A stretch of DNA of 64,000 nucleotides. Origin: Orobanche coerulescens. Taxonomy: Eukaryota; Streptophyta; Magnoliopsida; Lamiales; Orobanchaceae. The stretch is taken from the NCBI GenBank assembly GCA_033398695.1, contig CM065802.1, positions 143,950,096 to 144,014,095 on the forward strand. Reading direction: 5' to 3'. The position numbers and the translations under genes are program-made. Shown in pieces: positions 31,946 through 42,126 of the stretch (within the stretch, counting starts at the first letter, position 1; every line of letters begins with the position of its first letter). Below the pieces are notes generated by a model. The model made no database searches. It was not told where the DNA came from and saw only the letters and a list, made by a program, of their open reading frames with translations.

Positions 31946-33441
31946 TTTAGGTCACAAGTCGTCCAGGAATAAGTCTAGGGGGGTGAATAGACTTATTGAA
32001 ACTCTTTTCCACAAAGGATGAGTTTCTCAGCTGCTGGTACAAATGACTTAGAGTCGTCTGTAGTCAATGTAAGTGCGAAAGTCAGCTGATGACGAATACA
32101 GAAATAATCAATGGAAAACTTAAGTATGAATGCAGGAGTTAAGTATGATAATGAAAGCAGTAAAACACGCAGGAAGTTATAGTGGTCTCAGAGGTGGGGT
32201 AATCCTCTACTAATCCACTTTTCTCCAAACCAGTTGGAGATAAATTCACTATAATTCTCAACCAGTGATAAATATTACAGTGATTCAACCAATTACAACA
32301 GCTTCCAACCAGTGGAATTCCTTGCCGTTGAAACTCCCTTTGACTGCCTTGCACCTCTTGATCTATGATCCTTGGATGACTTTACAGTCTCTCGAACTTC
32401 GACCAGTGAAGTACCCCGAACTCAGGTTTTAAAGACACGAGTGATTGTCTTTTCCAACTAAGAGCTTCTTCAAATAAGAACTTTATAACTCTTGCTCTTT
32501 CACGATGCTATTGTTCGCTTTGGTTGTGTTGTTTGCTTTGATTACTTGTACGTGTTGTTCGCATCTTACTACTCATCTTCAAATCTTCGGATATATATAG
32601 GTGTCGATCCTTGAGCATTTCTTCATAGCCGTTGCAAATCTGTAACAAATCCGTCCGTTGGAGAAATAGACTTCTTTGTTTATTTTTCTGAACGTTGCGA
32701 GGCTGGATTCTCATATTTTAATCTAATTCCAACTGTTGTGAAGGCTTCCATGTGATGCACCGAATCTTTTGAATATAATAAGATTAAAGTCTCCAGTGGC
32801 GGATCCGGATGAATTACTTAATTCATATCCTTTCCGGGAATGTTTCCAATCTTGTCTCTAATCGCCCGCATGTGACTTTCCGTAAGTATTGACTATTCAA
32901 CGCATGCTGACGTGGACTGGAGTACTTGGCTGATTACTTGACTGACCTCTCTGTGGTCAACCTATCTGATGTGCAGTCAAGCTTCTCTAATGTCGACTTC
33001 TATGAATTTCCGACTTGTCTGAAGTCTTCTGACCTGATTGAACTTGACTGATCTGATGGTTCGACTTCAGATGGCTTTGACTTTCCTTCTTAACTGCAGT
33101 CTGGTCCAACTTTGCTGATTAATTTGTTTGACCAGAACTTCTCTGATAAGGATTGCCTGATATGACTCGTTTGTGGTCAACCTTATCTGAATAGGTGAGT
33201 TGACCAAGACTCGGCTGATAGATACTTATCTGATTTACACTTAGCCGATTTTTAAGCCTAACTTATGTGGCCTATAGAAGATACTCATTTGTTTCTTCTT
33301 TACATTTTGTCAAGTATCTAACTTATCATCTTTTGGCCTATGGAAGATACTCATTTGGTTCTTCCTTACATTTGGCCAAGTAATAATCATACATTTGAAT
33401 ATAATGATGACATCATCAAAATCTAACAAGTATTCCTAACA
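31946..33441 (-). repeat. COP2 5' LTR
   Basis: 1,496 bp, TGTTAGGAATACTTG to ...GACCTAAA (the CA end is mutated; the 3' LTR keeps ACCTACA). Minus-strand TATA box at about 32590-32601. TTGAC cluster at about 32865-33215 and the same internal duplication as the 3' LTR (33268-33383). Confidence 0.94.
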
Positions 33442-33875
33442 GTATCTTACGAATATACCTTCATCCAACTTTTTGTTGAAGGTTTTGAGTTGATCCTTCC
33501 CATTGTTTAGAACATAACACTTGCATCCAAAATGTGAAAGTATGCAACCATTGGAGTTTTATTATTCCATACGTCATATGCTGTTTTATTGTGATGCTTG
33601 TTGATGATACAGTGGTTTTGTGTGTCGCATGCTGTATTTGTTGCTTCTCCCCAGAATCGCTGCGGCAATTTTCTTACGGCTAACATGGTCCTTGTTGCTT
33701 CTTTGAGTGTCCTATTCTTTCGCTCGAAAGTGCCATTTTGTTTAGGAGTTCAGGATGCTGAGTATTCGTGTTATATTCCATTGTCCAAACAGTATTGCTC
33801 TATAAAGTGATTTGTGAATTTAGTGCCTCTGTCGGAACGAATGGACACGATGCCGGGCAGCAGCTTCTGGACTGT
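33442..33875 (-). pseudogene. pol: COP1 piece 3: copia integrase remnant
   Basis: Begins with GTATC. Minus strand reads GIVSIRSDRGTKFTNHFIEQ (second catalytic Asp) near 33840 and, after breaks, NGTFERKNRTLKEATRT (catalytic Glu) near 33720. RFWGEATNTACDTQN and NKTPMVAYFHILDAS follow. Several stops. The rest of the element should lie beyond GYP3, but that flank has been lost. Confidence 0.85.
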
Positions 33876-33881
33876 TGTAAT

Positions 33882-33941
33882 CCTCGTTAGCGCGCGCTAC
33901 CTTTTGATAGTTAGCGTGCGCTAACTATGCAATTTAAATAG
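33882..33941 (+). promoter_or_regulatory. GYP3 LTR promoter: two palindromes plus TATA-like box
   Basis: GTTAGCGCGCGCTACC and GTTAGCGTGCGCTAAC (a perfect 14-bp palindrome TTAGCG... within one mismatch) precede ATTTAAATA at 33932-33941 by about 10-40 bp. Confidence 0.6.
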
Positions 33942-34483
33942 AACAGCGGGCAGGTCAGAACAACATTCTGTTTCATTCTTTCTGTCGTTTTCTTCTTTGG
34001 GTGACGCAGAGGGCGATTCCCTTTAACTTCTATCCGAGAATTATTCGTATTCCACCACGGTAGAGTCAAGCTAACATATCATTATCAGCGTAATCATCCT
34101 TCATCGTCCGAATCCGACGTACTTCTTCATGAACCCTAAACTTGTCCAATTTGGGGGTTTTTCGGGTTTTTCTTGATTAATTCCGAATTGTCCATATATG
34201 TTGTATATTTCCTCATCGATTGTTGTTATCAGATGAATTCCAATCCATTTCACCTAGTTTAATTCGTGAATTATCGATTCGGGGAGGTTTTGCGTAAACC
34301 CTCGCCCGTATCGATTTATCGTTCATTGTCATGGTTTATAATTGGGGTTATGGGTGTATTCCATTCGATTATTGTTGTCCGTTGGGACTGAGTAATGTTG
34401 ATCCTTCGTTTAGGAACCGTCATTTTCCACCCAGACCGTTTGTAGTTGTATTTCAATTCCGATCCTTCAAAGATGTCTCAAAG

Positions 34484-34897
34484 GCAAGTACTTTACATTT
34501 GTTTACGCATTCTAGTATTTGAATTATGGCTTTTAGTGGTCGTGTGGATGTATATATGTATGTTCACATAGGGATGGTCCGACGGGGCCTCTAGGGATAC
34601 GTTGCTGTGAGTTTCTTATCGCGAACTATGGTTAACCACCCAGGGATGTCCGACGGGGCTCTGCGGGTTACGGTGGCCGTGAGTCTCGTTCCGAGGTTAA
34701 CATTGAAATGTTTTGTTGGAGAAATGTGTTTTGTGATGGTGCACCGTAAAATATTCCGGAATAAAAATAATTTCTAAAATGATTTTTGGCGCATATTTTC
34801 ATCTGATTAGAATGGTAGTTCAAATGGATTGTACTTGCACTAGCAGTTGTTGCTAACCCCTTAAATCGGGGAAATACTTTTTGTATTTCCGGTTCAG
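34484..34897 (+). other. Candidate GC-AG leader intron in GYP3 LTR
   Basis: CTCAAAG|GCAAGTACT at 34484 is a classical GC donor; the acceptor TTTCCGGTTCAG|GAC ends at 34897. Just upstream is the hairpin CTAACCCC-TTAAATC-GGGG. 414 nt, close to the 433 nt of the GYP4 equivalent. Confidence 0.5.
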
Positions 34898-35272
34898 GAC
34901 TTGGAGACAAGCGAGCACACGAGCCATATGAGAATGATGGGCAAGCATGATACTGTTCAGTAGTCATTTGTTGGTGTCCTGTTCTGTCATTTATTATTGA
35001 TGTCTTGTTTTGGGATTTCTGTATTATGAAATTGGTTTAAGTACTCGAATACTTCCTTTTTGAATTTGTTAATATTGTGTTCCCGTTTTGACAAATGGAT
35101 TTGATGTCAGATTTTATTTGTCGGATTGTAGTCCTTTATTTGAATTGCCATTTTGTTGATGATTGTATGTCGCTGTCTAATGTCGTGTTGGTACGTTAGC
35201 CTGGTGAATTTCATGATGTGGGGTCCACGGCGCTGTAATATGCCCTAATCGTCTTGGGGGTGTTACAGAATA

Positions 35273-35284
35273 TGGTATCAGAGC
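35273..35284 (+). other. GYP3 primer binding site (initiator Met tRNA)
   Basis: TGGTATCAGAGC, a perfect match to the plant initiator-Met site. Confidence 0.93.
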
Positions 35285-35385
35285 TTAGGTTTATGGATAC
35301 CTAGGCTGTCGGTTATTTGGGTCTAGTCGAGTGTCGTTTTTGAACAGTATCATTGCCATGCCATCATCTTAATACGCCGTTGCTC

Positions 35386-35489
35386 GTAAGTTTTTCCTAA
35401 CTTGACACGTTACGTTGTTCTGTTCTATTCGTTTCTTGGTATCCTGTTGCGTTTTGCGTTTGAATTGTTCTCACCCGCTACTTTTTCAG
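35386..35489 (+). other. Candidate leader intron before GYP3 gag
   Basis: Donor GCTC|GTAAGTTTTTCC at 35386 and acceptor GCTACTTTTTCAG|A ending at 35489. 104 nt. The expected start codon right after it reads ATT. Confidence 0.5.
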
Positions 35490-35490
35490 A

Positions 35491-36700
35491 ATTCCTGCTG
35501 GTAGAGGACGTGGATGCGGTCGCGGACGCGGTAGGGGATGTGCCGCAGCCGGTGGGGCAGCCATGTCCGATAACTCGGGAACTGATTCGGCGATACCTTC
35601 CTTGTCGAACAGTGTTCCACCTAGTTCCGGAGGTTAACAGGATCAGTCTGCTAGCTCCGGCAACGCGCATGATAATGTTAGAGTGGCGAATATTTTACAG
35701 CAAGTAGCGAACCAGATGACGCTACTGACTCAGGCCGTTTTGGTCGGCCAGGCTAATGCTAACCCGGTTCCACCTACTGGATCCGGTAATGATAAATTAC
35801 TTCAGGACATGATTCGTATGCATCCTCCGCAGTTTGATGGTGCTTCCGACCCTTCCGGTTGGGAGAGTTGGCTATTTGAGATGGAGAAAGTATTTGAGGC
35901 TGCTGACTGCTCTGAGGAGAGGAATGTACCCATTGCTCTGTACTTTCTCGCCAAAGAGGCGACAAAATGGTGGCAAGTGGTGAAACCCCGTGACTGGGCA
36001 GCTACATGGGCAGAGTTTCGAGAGCTGATGGAAGACGAGTTTTGTCCGTGGCTAGTGAAAGAGGGGAGGATCCGAGCCTTATTTGAGGCTAAGCCCCATG
36101 ATGTTCCTATCTCTCAAGCTATCAAGGACTACAACCAACAACTTCATTATGTGAGAAACTAAGTCCGAGATGAGTTTGATAGGATCCGCCATTTTGACAT
36201 GCGGATGAAACCGAGGGTGCGTCACTACATGTCTGGTCTGGGGTGCACGACTTTGAAGGAGTATCAGAATAAAGCGATGGATTATGATATGTCATTTTAT
36301 ACGATAGAGACGGCAGCCGAGGGAAAGAAGCAGAAGACCTCCGGCCAGTTTTCGGGAGGCAATTCTGGAGGGCATCAGAAGACTCAGTCTGGTTCGCGAG
36401 TCTTCGGGAGTCAGTCCCCATCATTTGGATGAGGAAACGGTTCTAAGTCTGCTCCTACTGGTTCAGTGCGTGGTCATAATTGCTTTAACTGTGGTCGCCC
36501 TGGACACATTATGAGTGAGTGCGACAGACCTCCGATTCAGTGTCATTCCTGTGCTCGGATGGGGCATCGTGCCAAGTTTTGTACAGATGCTGCTCGGGCA
36601 CCAGTTACTCAGATATCAGCCCCAGCTGCGGGGGAACCGAGTGCAAATCAGGGAATGATAGCTTCTCAGCCACAGCATGCGTCGGATACCAACTCAGGTC
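35491..36700 (+). pseudogene. gag: GYP3 Gag, start codon lost, C-terminus truncated
   Basis: The position corresponding to the GYP1 gag ATG is ATT (35491-35493), followed in frame by PAGRGRGCGRGRGRG. A stop after PPSSGG lies at about 35635. The capsid domain is clear from 35683: HPPQFDGASDPSGWESWLFE, ALYFLAKEATKWWQVV, and DEFCPWLVKEGRIRALFEAK. Stops at 36160-36162 and 36430-36432 interrupt it. Two zinc knuckles: CFNCGRPGHIMSEC and CHSCARMGHRAKFC. Reading ends at the junction with TAT1 near 36700. Role as for GYP1 Gag. Confidence 0.87.
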
Positions 36701-38371
36701 GACCCCATGATCTGAGGAGAGGTCGAGCATCGGCACGACGAATGCGGGCTGCAAAGGGTGCTCGAGCACGTAGGCTTTGAAATTTTCAACCAAGGGGCCG
36801 ACCTCGAGCCCTCCCTTCTTAGCAGTGCGGATCGCGTCAGCATAAGCCATATAATAGGCAAAGTCGCTGACATATTCCACGTTGAGATAGGGATCGGCCT
36901 CGGTCGCCTCCAGTTTCTCCTTCAAGCCCGCAAGCGCTTGGTTCGCGCCCTGGAGCTTGGCAGCCTTGGCAGCCATCTCTTCCTTCGACGTCGCCAGCTC
37001 GCCGGCCAACCGATTGAAGATCGCCTTCAGCTCATCCGCCTCCTTTTCAGCGGCCTCGTATGACCTGCGAGCCTCCGTCATCTGTTCCCTTATCCGATCA
37101 TTCACCGCTCGGGCCCGTTCGAGGTCTTCGCTCGCCTTTTTGTCCGCCTCCAAGGAACTCTTCTCCATTGCCGCGATCCTGTCGGCAAACTCGGCACTCT
37201 GTTTCCGGGCAGCTTCGAGGTCCGCCTGGAGGCGAGCAGTGGAGGGCCGCCCCTCATATTCCTTCACAGCTTTGGCGGCCATCGTGGCTGTCTGAAGGGC
37301 CAGAGCAAGGGTCGCCTGCATCACATCGGAAGATCGCCGGCGTGCGATCGCATCCAGGTCAGTCGTCCAGGCCTTTGGCAGGGAGTTGGTAGCCCGGGCG
37401 ACGTAGTGGGGTACATCGCAAGCCTCGCGAGGAGATCTACTCGCAAGGAAATCCCTCACCAACAGCGAGCAATTCGGGTCGATGCAACAAACCCTGCGCC
37501 AAGAACAAAAGAGTTGGTATATGGAGGACATAAAGATTCACAACCCAGCAAAGCAACCAAGTTTACCTCCAACCCGGCCTGAGCGACCTTGGATGTGGTA
37601 GCCGCCGGCAGAGCCTTTTTGAGCCATCAATTTGAAGAGATGGTTCATCTCCAACGGCGAAGGAATACGATACAGCCGATGGCCACCAAACAAAGTAAGA
37701 GTGCAGACGATCTGCAGCCAGGCGTTCGGCGTCAGTTGAAGCGGCACCACGTTCCAGGCGGTCAGCGGGTAGGAGACAACCAACGACAATGGGAATCGCA
37801 GCCTAGCCTCCATTATCGCCTCGTTTACGGCGACCATACCCTCGGGAGGTTTATTGGCTCCCTCATTCTCGGTGGGCATGTGGAGGCAAACATCAGAAGG
37901 AACATGGAACCTCGCCCGCCAATGGTCCAGATCCTTCCTGGTGGCCGAGCTCCCGATCTGGTCAAGGGTCCACAGAGAGCGGCGAGCAGCCCGGAACAAC
38001 GTCCGCCTTACAGGTTCATAAGGATGGGCGATCGAGTATTCCCTAAAGTTAAATTTGGGGAGTGGGCCAGCCAATCTCTCCATGAGTTCGGCAAAATCTG
38101 TGAAGGCTTTGCCGAACGCGCTGTTCCGCTCCTAGTGCGCCTTCGCATCCATCTTCTCCTGTTTTAGCGAACGGATCCGCTCGGCCTCCGCCGCCTTGGC
38201 CACGTCAACTTCATTAAAAAGTTCTTCAACCTCCGTGGGCTCAATCCCGGCGCGGATGGCCTCGACGGTGGTATCCACATGAAACTCCGCAGAAAATTCA
38301 TCCCGGGCGGTCGAAGCCCCGACGGTGGAAGTACTACCCGCCTCATACACATTTCGTCTTCCTCCGGACAT
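36701..38371 (-). pseudogene. TAT1 antisense accessory ORF with coiled coil
   Basis: Minus strand. ATG at 38369-38371 (MSGGRRNVYEAGS). The frame is interrupted once by TAG at 38132-38134, then continues to 37567. A 73-nt GT-AG interval (37566-37494) looks like an intron. The second exon runs from 37493 past 36701. Residues near ARLRFPLSLVVSYPLTAWN and LQLTPNAWLQIV resemble the plant 'putative gypsy-type transposon' domain. The second exon is an Ala/Glu/Lys-rich coiled coil (RLQADLEAARKQ, AAEKEADELKAIFNRL), then a folded-looking end (DPYLNVEYVSDFAYYMAYA, LENFKAYVLEHP-like). The GC content is clearly higher than in neighbours. Function unknown; a chromatin or particle role is only speculation. 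Confidence 0.65.
37494..37566 (-). other. Probable intron in the antisense ORF
   Basis: Minus strand GGAG|GTAAACTTGG at 37566 and TTCTTGGCGCAG|GGTTTG ending at 37494; AT-rich with a pyrimidine stretch, 73 nt. Coding text stops making sense inside it and resumes after it. Confidence 0.6.
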
Positions 38372-38379
38372 ATTCAAAG

Positions 38380-38897
38380 AGAAAGGAGGGAGAAAAAGTT
38401 GTTTTTTCTTACCTAAAGGTCTGAGTCAAATGACGTTCGGAAACACAAAGCTTCAAAGGTCCGGCGATATTCTTCTTCTCAGAAGTGCAAATGAAGTTAA
38501 CCCAGAAACCCTAGCCCTTTTTATAGACGAAGGCGGGGCCCTCTGAACAAATAAATAAAATCCCGAGGATCGGAGCGCAAAGGTTAGGAAAGACTGCATT
38601 AAATGCCGCCCTCGAGACCCTCATGCGTGTCGTTTCGAGGGCACGCCAGGGGACAGAATCTGACAAACCGTCGGACTCCCCCAACAGGAAGGCGCCACGT
38701 ACCTCCGCGACATTTCAAGTCCGCTACCAGTTCCCGCTCTTTTCAGCGACCGAGTAGATCGTCCAAATTCCAAATCAGTCCGCTCGAGAGATGATCGTTT
38801 GTTTCATAAAATGATAAGTCGCTCGTCTAATTCAACCGATCGCCAGTAGAACCACCTCACCCCACATCTTCAACATCGGAGCGAGCTGGGGGGCAAT
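38380..38897 (+). other. TAT1 region between accessory ORF and 3' LTR, with purine tract
   Basis: No further ORF. It holds the antisense promoter and leader (to about 38560), then unassigned sequence. The purine tract GAGCTGGGGGGCAAT at 38883-38897 immediately precedes the LTR. Confidence 0.65.
38515..38530 (-). promoter_or_regulatory. Antisense promoter TATA box for the accessory ORF
   Basis: Minus strand TCTATAAAAAGGGC, followed by GGGCTAGGGTTTCTGGG and about 145 bp of leader before the ATG at 38371. A consensus plant TATA box in the correct orientation and distance. Confidence 0.6.
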
Positions 38898-39843
38898 TGT
38901 TGTGCGACGATTAATACGCCTCAGCGGCGATCGGCACAAAGGCCGAGCGACCTAAGTCAGCATCAAATAATCCAAGGCAGGCTTGCCAAGCAAAGGACCC
39001 AGATCAAGATCAAGTGCCGAGCGATCGACGTCCAGGGCGATCGCCTCTTGGTACCTAGCGATCGACTCTGGTGCCCGACCAAAGACGACTGCCGCATGCC
39101 ACGTGGAAAACCAACATCCGTCAAGTCTACGGAGACCGAATCTCGGGATGAAGGCCCACGTGCAGATCCGCAAAAGGCACCATAGAAAAAGGTTTGACCC
39201 CAGCCTATCACCAGCTGTAGGTGACAGGGACGGCATCTCACCTACTGACAGACCCGCCTAAAGGTCCTAGGTGGGACCTCTCAAGATAGCGACATAGGAA
39301 GCGTGTTGTCTTCTCATTAGTTCGCACATCAGGCTGCCAGCAGCAGCTGCGGACTTTAAGGAGACCAACCCATGTGCTAAAGACGATCGCACGCTTATTA
39401 TACTACAGGAAAGGCGATCGCCCAACTACTTCCACTCCTATAAATAGGAGACCTCCAGTAAGTGGAAAAAGGTTCAGAAAACAGTCAAACTCACACAGTA
39501 GAACCCGGCTAAAATCCTACAGAGTTGAATCCTACACATCACTTCATCTCTTTGTTACAAGAACTCACAGAGCATTAACTCTGGTTCTTCCGGCAATCAT
39601 CAGCACTCAAGAGCTAGATAACTAGGGTCATTACACTCATTGTAATCGTACTCTAACATTAATATTTGTACTCCAAAGTATTCGTATTAATAATATCTCG
39701 CGAGAGCATTCAAGCCCGGGACTAACAACCCCGGAAAATCTTGTGTTATTTACATTCCCTCGGACATGTTCTCACATTTTGTTTGTTACTCACCCGTAGC
39801 CATATCCAGCAAACCATTCCGTATAATATTTTAGGTAACAACA
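38898..39843 (+). repeat. TAT1 3' LTR
   Basis: 946 bp from TGTTGTGCGACG to TAGGTAACAACA, so the termini TGTTG/CAACA are inverted. The TATA box CTATAAATAGG at 39438-39448 fixes the plus orientation; poly(A)-type sequence TTGTAATCGTAC occurs near 39640. Confidence 0.85.
38927..39448 (+). promoter_or_regulatory. TAT1 LTR promoter: GCGATCGC palindromes plus TATA box
   Basis: The 8-bp palindrome GCGATCGC or one-mismatch forms occur at 38927, 39021, 39037 (perfect), 39058, 39383 and 39414 (perfect). The last lies about 20 bp before the TATA box at 39438-39448. Same architecture as the other LTRs but a different palindrome. Confidence 0.65.
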
Positions 39844-40931
39844 CAATGTCCCAAAATCAATTAGACATCCAATGTCCAATAAATTAGATATCCAATATCT
39901 AATATCAATAATGAGAGAATAAGCTCGATTCACTCCTTCGTCAATCCTATTGCGCGACTCGGTAGGTCCCTCTCAGTCAGCAATAGTAGGAACCAAAAAG
40001 TAGTAGCACCACCTAGCCAGCCTGGCGGCCTACACTGTACCCCAACTGAGAACGTATAATGGGATCATTCAAAAACCATTTTGTCGCGAATACCAGTAAA
40101 CGTATAACCCTTCTTTAAAATGTCCCGATCAAGTTATAGGGTCATGGTCAGTCAAACCCTATCTGCACTTGACGCTATGCATGAGTCAATGCAAGTCGAG
40201 ATCATCGAGCTCTCGTGTATCCAATACAACTAGCTCTAATGCTTTGGCTAAATACTTATGATCTCATTTGCCAATAGCCACATAGTACATATAACCCGTT
40301 CACTAACAGAAGAAAGGATTCTATCTTGGTATTCAATAGGACCTGCTACTTTCCCGTCAAGACGCACGTCGAAGTTGACCCCCGCCTTCTGGTTTACAGG
40401 GTCGAACTACTCTAATGAAAATATTAACGTCACAAGCACATACCTACTAAATCCTCAAGTCGTACGAATACCTATCACAACCTTTCAATTCCGTCATTGA
40501 CTGTCTCGGGGTGAAATCCGTGTGACGAATCGAGGGTGAGTCGGTTCGAGTATACTAATCCAATTAGCATACCTAAAACGTGTGCTCCCACTAACCATTA
40601 GTGTTCGACAGGCACTCTCCATGTCAAAGAACACATCATACAAGTCTTCACATAAACTTAACGCCCAGTCAAGTTTCATTGACTTGCGAATGATTAAGTA
40701 TTTGAGCTATAAACATTTCCAGTGCCGACCCCCTTATCCAATAAGGAGTGGAACGTTTTGCGCTCAAATACACGGACTAGTTTCTATATGTATATTTACG
40801 AGTTAGGAATGCCAATAACTACCAGTAAATAAAGAAACATCCATTGCCTTATATTAATGATTTACATAATTACAAGTACAATGCCCTCACTCAGCATCCT
40901 CTGAGTGTCATTCGAGGGTATACTCCTAACA
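39844..40931 (-). repeat. COP3 3' LTR, truncated
   Basis: Matches 46580-47675. The minus strand begins TGTTAGGAGTA at 40931 after the purine tract GTAAGTGGGAGCT. The end nearest 39844, corresponding to about 900 bp of the 5' LTR (45681-46580), is missing; TAT1 occupies that edge. Confidence 0.9.
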
Positions 40932-41990
40932 AGCTCCCACTTACACTCAATGCCACACACTATGGTATCTAATACCCATATTCTCCAGATGACTCTCTAA
41001 GCTAATCTGAGAAAGTGTCTTGGTCAGTAGATCAGTGACGTAGTTGACTGAGTCTACTCTATGCAGCACAATGTATCCTTTTGCGAACAAATTCTCTCAT
41101 GAGATGATACTCTCTCAATGTGTTTGGTACTATTGTGAAACCTCGGCTCCTAGGCCTGTGCTACCTCTCTGGCAGCGCAGCACAAGGTGTCACATGAAGT
41201 TTACCCAGTAACTTCTAAATCCTTCATTTGGAGGCCTCCGAGGCCACTTTATACTCAGCCTAACAGGTGGAATTAGCAGTCGCGCTATACTTGGCATTAT
41301 GCCAAGATACTGCTACTCCATTAAGGGTAAATATGTAGCCAGAAGTAGACATAAAATCGTCTTTCTATCCTTGGAAGTCCAATTCAGTAAATCCCACCAT
41401 TCAGTTCTCCACCACCATATTTAAGTACCAGATCTCTAGTCCTTCTAAAGTACTTGAGAAGGTTATTTACAGTGGTCTAATGTTCCCTAACTAGGTTAGC
41501 CTGAAACCTACTTACCACGCTCCCAGCGTGCGCAATGTCAGGTCTCGTACACAATAAAGCATATATAAGGCTACACATTGCCGAAGCATATGGTATATAA
41601 CTCATTTCCTTTCGGTGTTCCTCACTATGAGGACACATCTTCAAGGTGAATTTTATTCCATGCCGCATCGATAGGAACCCTCTTTTAGAATCATCCATAT
41701 TAAATCTCTTTAAGATTTCATCTATATAGAGGGCTTGGGAAAGATCTATCATTCTATTTGCTCTATCCCAGTAGATCTGAATCTTAAGAATATAGGTTTC
41801 TTCTCCCAAGTCTTTCATGGAGAAATTACTCAAAATCCAAGCTTTCATAGAACTGAGCATTCCCACATCATTTCCTATTAGTAGAATGTCATCTACATAT
41901 AGTACTAAGAATGTGATCTTGCTCCCACTAACCCTCTTGTATACACAAGGTTCCTCTTTATTTTGCACGAAGTCAAACTCTTTGACCGCC
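40932..41990 (-). pseudogene. pol: COP3 reverse transcriptase C-terminal part and decayed RNase H
   Basis: Minus strand 41990-41477: KEEPCVYKRVSGSKITF, LVLYVDDILLIGND (YVDD intact), then SNFSMKDLGEETYILKI and PYASAMCSLIYALLCTRPDIAHA. The N-terminal palm/fingers segment that should precede it is missing: upstream text jumps from the integrase-RT linker (MKWIVAVFM) to FDEAVKEFDFVQ, an internal deletion near 42010. RNase H between 41476 and 40932 survives only as scattered words (KYGGG, YWIGL). Confidence 0.85.
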
Positions 41991-42126
41991 TCGTCAAAAC
42001 GAAGGTCCCAACTACATGAAGACTGCTACAATCCATTTCATGGAGTCTACATCCACCATTACTTAGGTCATTTGGTCGCGGGTCGGTGTTTTGTTTATCA
42101 CCTGGAACCTCGTGGAAACCCAGTTC

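Larger units (their letters stand above)
21170..33441 (-). mobile_element. COP2: Sirevirus-like Ty1/copia element with downstream env-position ORF
   Basis: 12,272 bp, bounded by TGTTAGGAAT (minus strand, at 33441) and ACCTACA (at 21170), with target duplication GTATC at 21165-21169 and 33442-33446. Minus-strand order: 5' LTR, Met primer site, Gag with zinc knuckle and coiled coil, protease (DSGCSRHMTG), integrase, RT-RNase H, then about 3.8 kb with an extra ORF, purine tract, 3' LTR. The protease motif, gag type, large size and extra 3' ORF fit the Sirevirus/Maximus lineage. LTRs differ by about 5% in the first 290 bp. Confidence 0.93.
33876..35266 (+). repeat. GYP3 5' LTR
   Basis: TGTAATCC (33876) to GGGTGTTACA (35266), 1,391 bp. 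The part upstream of the TATA box is only about 55 bp, much shorter than in GYP1, suggesting a deletion within U3 or an alternative start. It contains duplicated TCCGACGGGGC motifs at about 34578 and 34650. Confidence 0.88.
33876..36700 (+). mobile_element. GYP3: 5' end of a Ty3/gypsy chromovirus (Tekay/Del-like), truncated
   Basis: 5' LTR, perfect primer site, leader and most of gag are present. The element stops near 36700, where antisense TAT1 sequence begins. pol and the 3' LTR are missing, so insertion time and target duplication cannot be judged. The right boundary is estimated from where Gag-like text (ASDTNSGR) ends. Confidence 0.88.
36701..39843 (+). mobile_element. TAT1: 3' part of a Tat-lineage Ty3/gypsy element
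   Basis: A plus-oriented 3' LTR (38898-39843) is preceded by a purine tract, so the element runs left to right. Its remaining internal region carries a gene on the opposite strand. Antisense extra ORFs between integrase and 3' LTR are a known trait of Tat-lineage elements, which is the basis of the assignment; no pol is left to confirm it. Right edge CAACA at 39843 abuts COP3 LTR sequence; the left edge abuts GYP3 gag. Confidence 0.72.

Noticed and set aside
36605..36780. Extension of the TAT1 antisense ORF to 36605 as its true C-terminus
   Set aside because: The last about 100 bp overlap GYP3 gag sequence, so the natural end is probably lost at the junction; the stop at 36605 is likely fortuitous.
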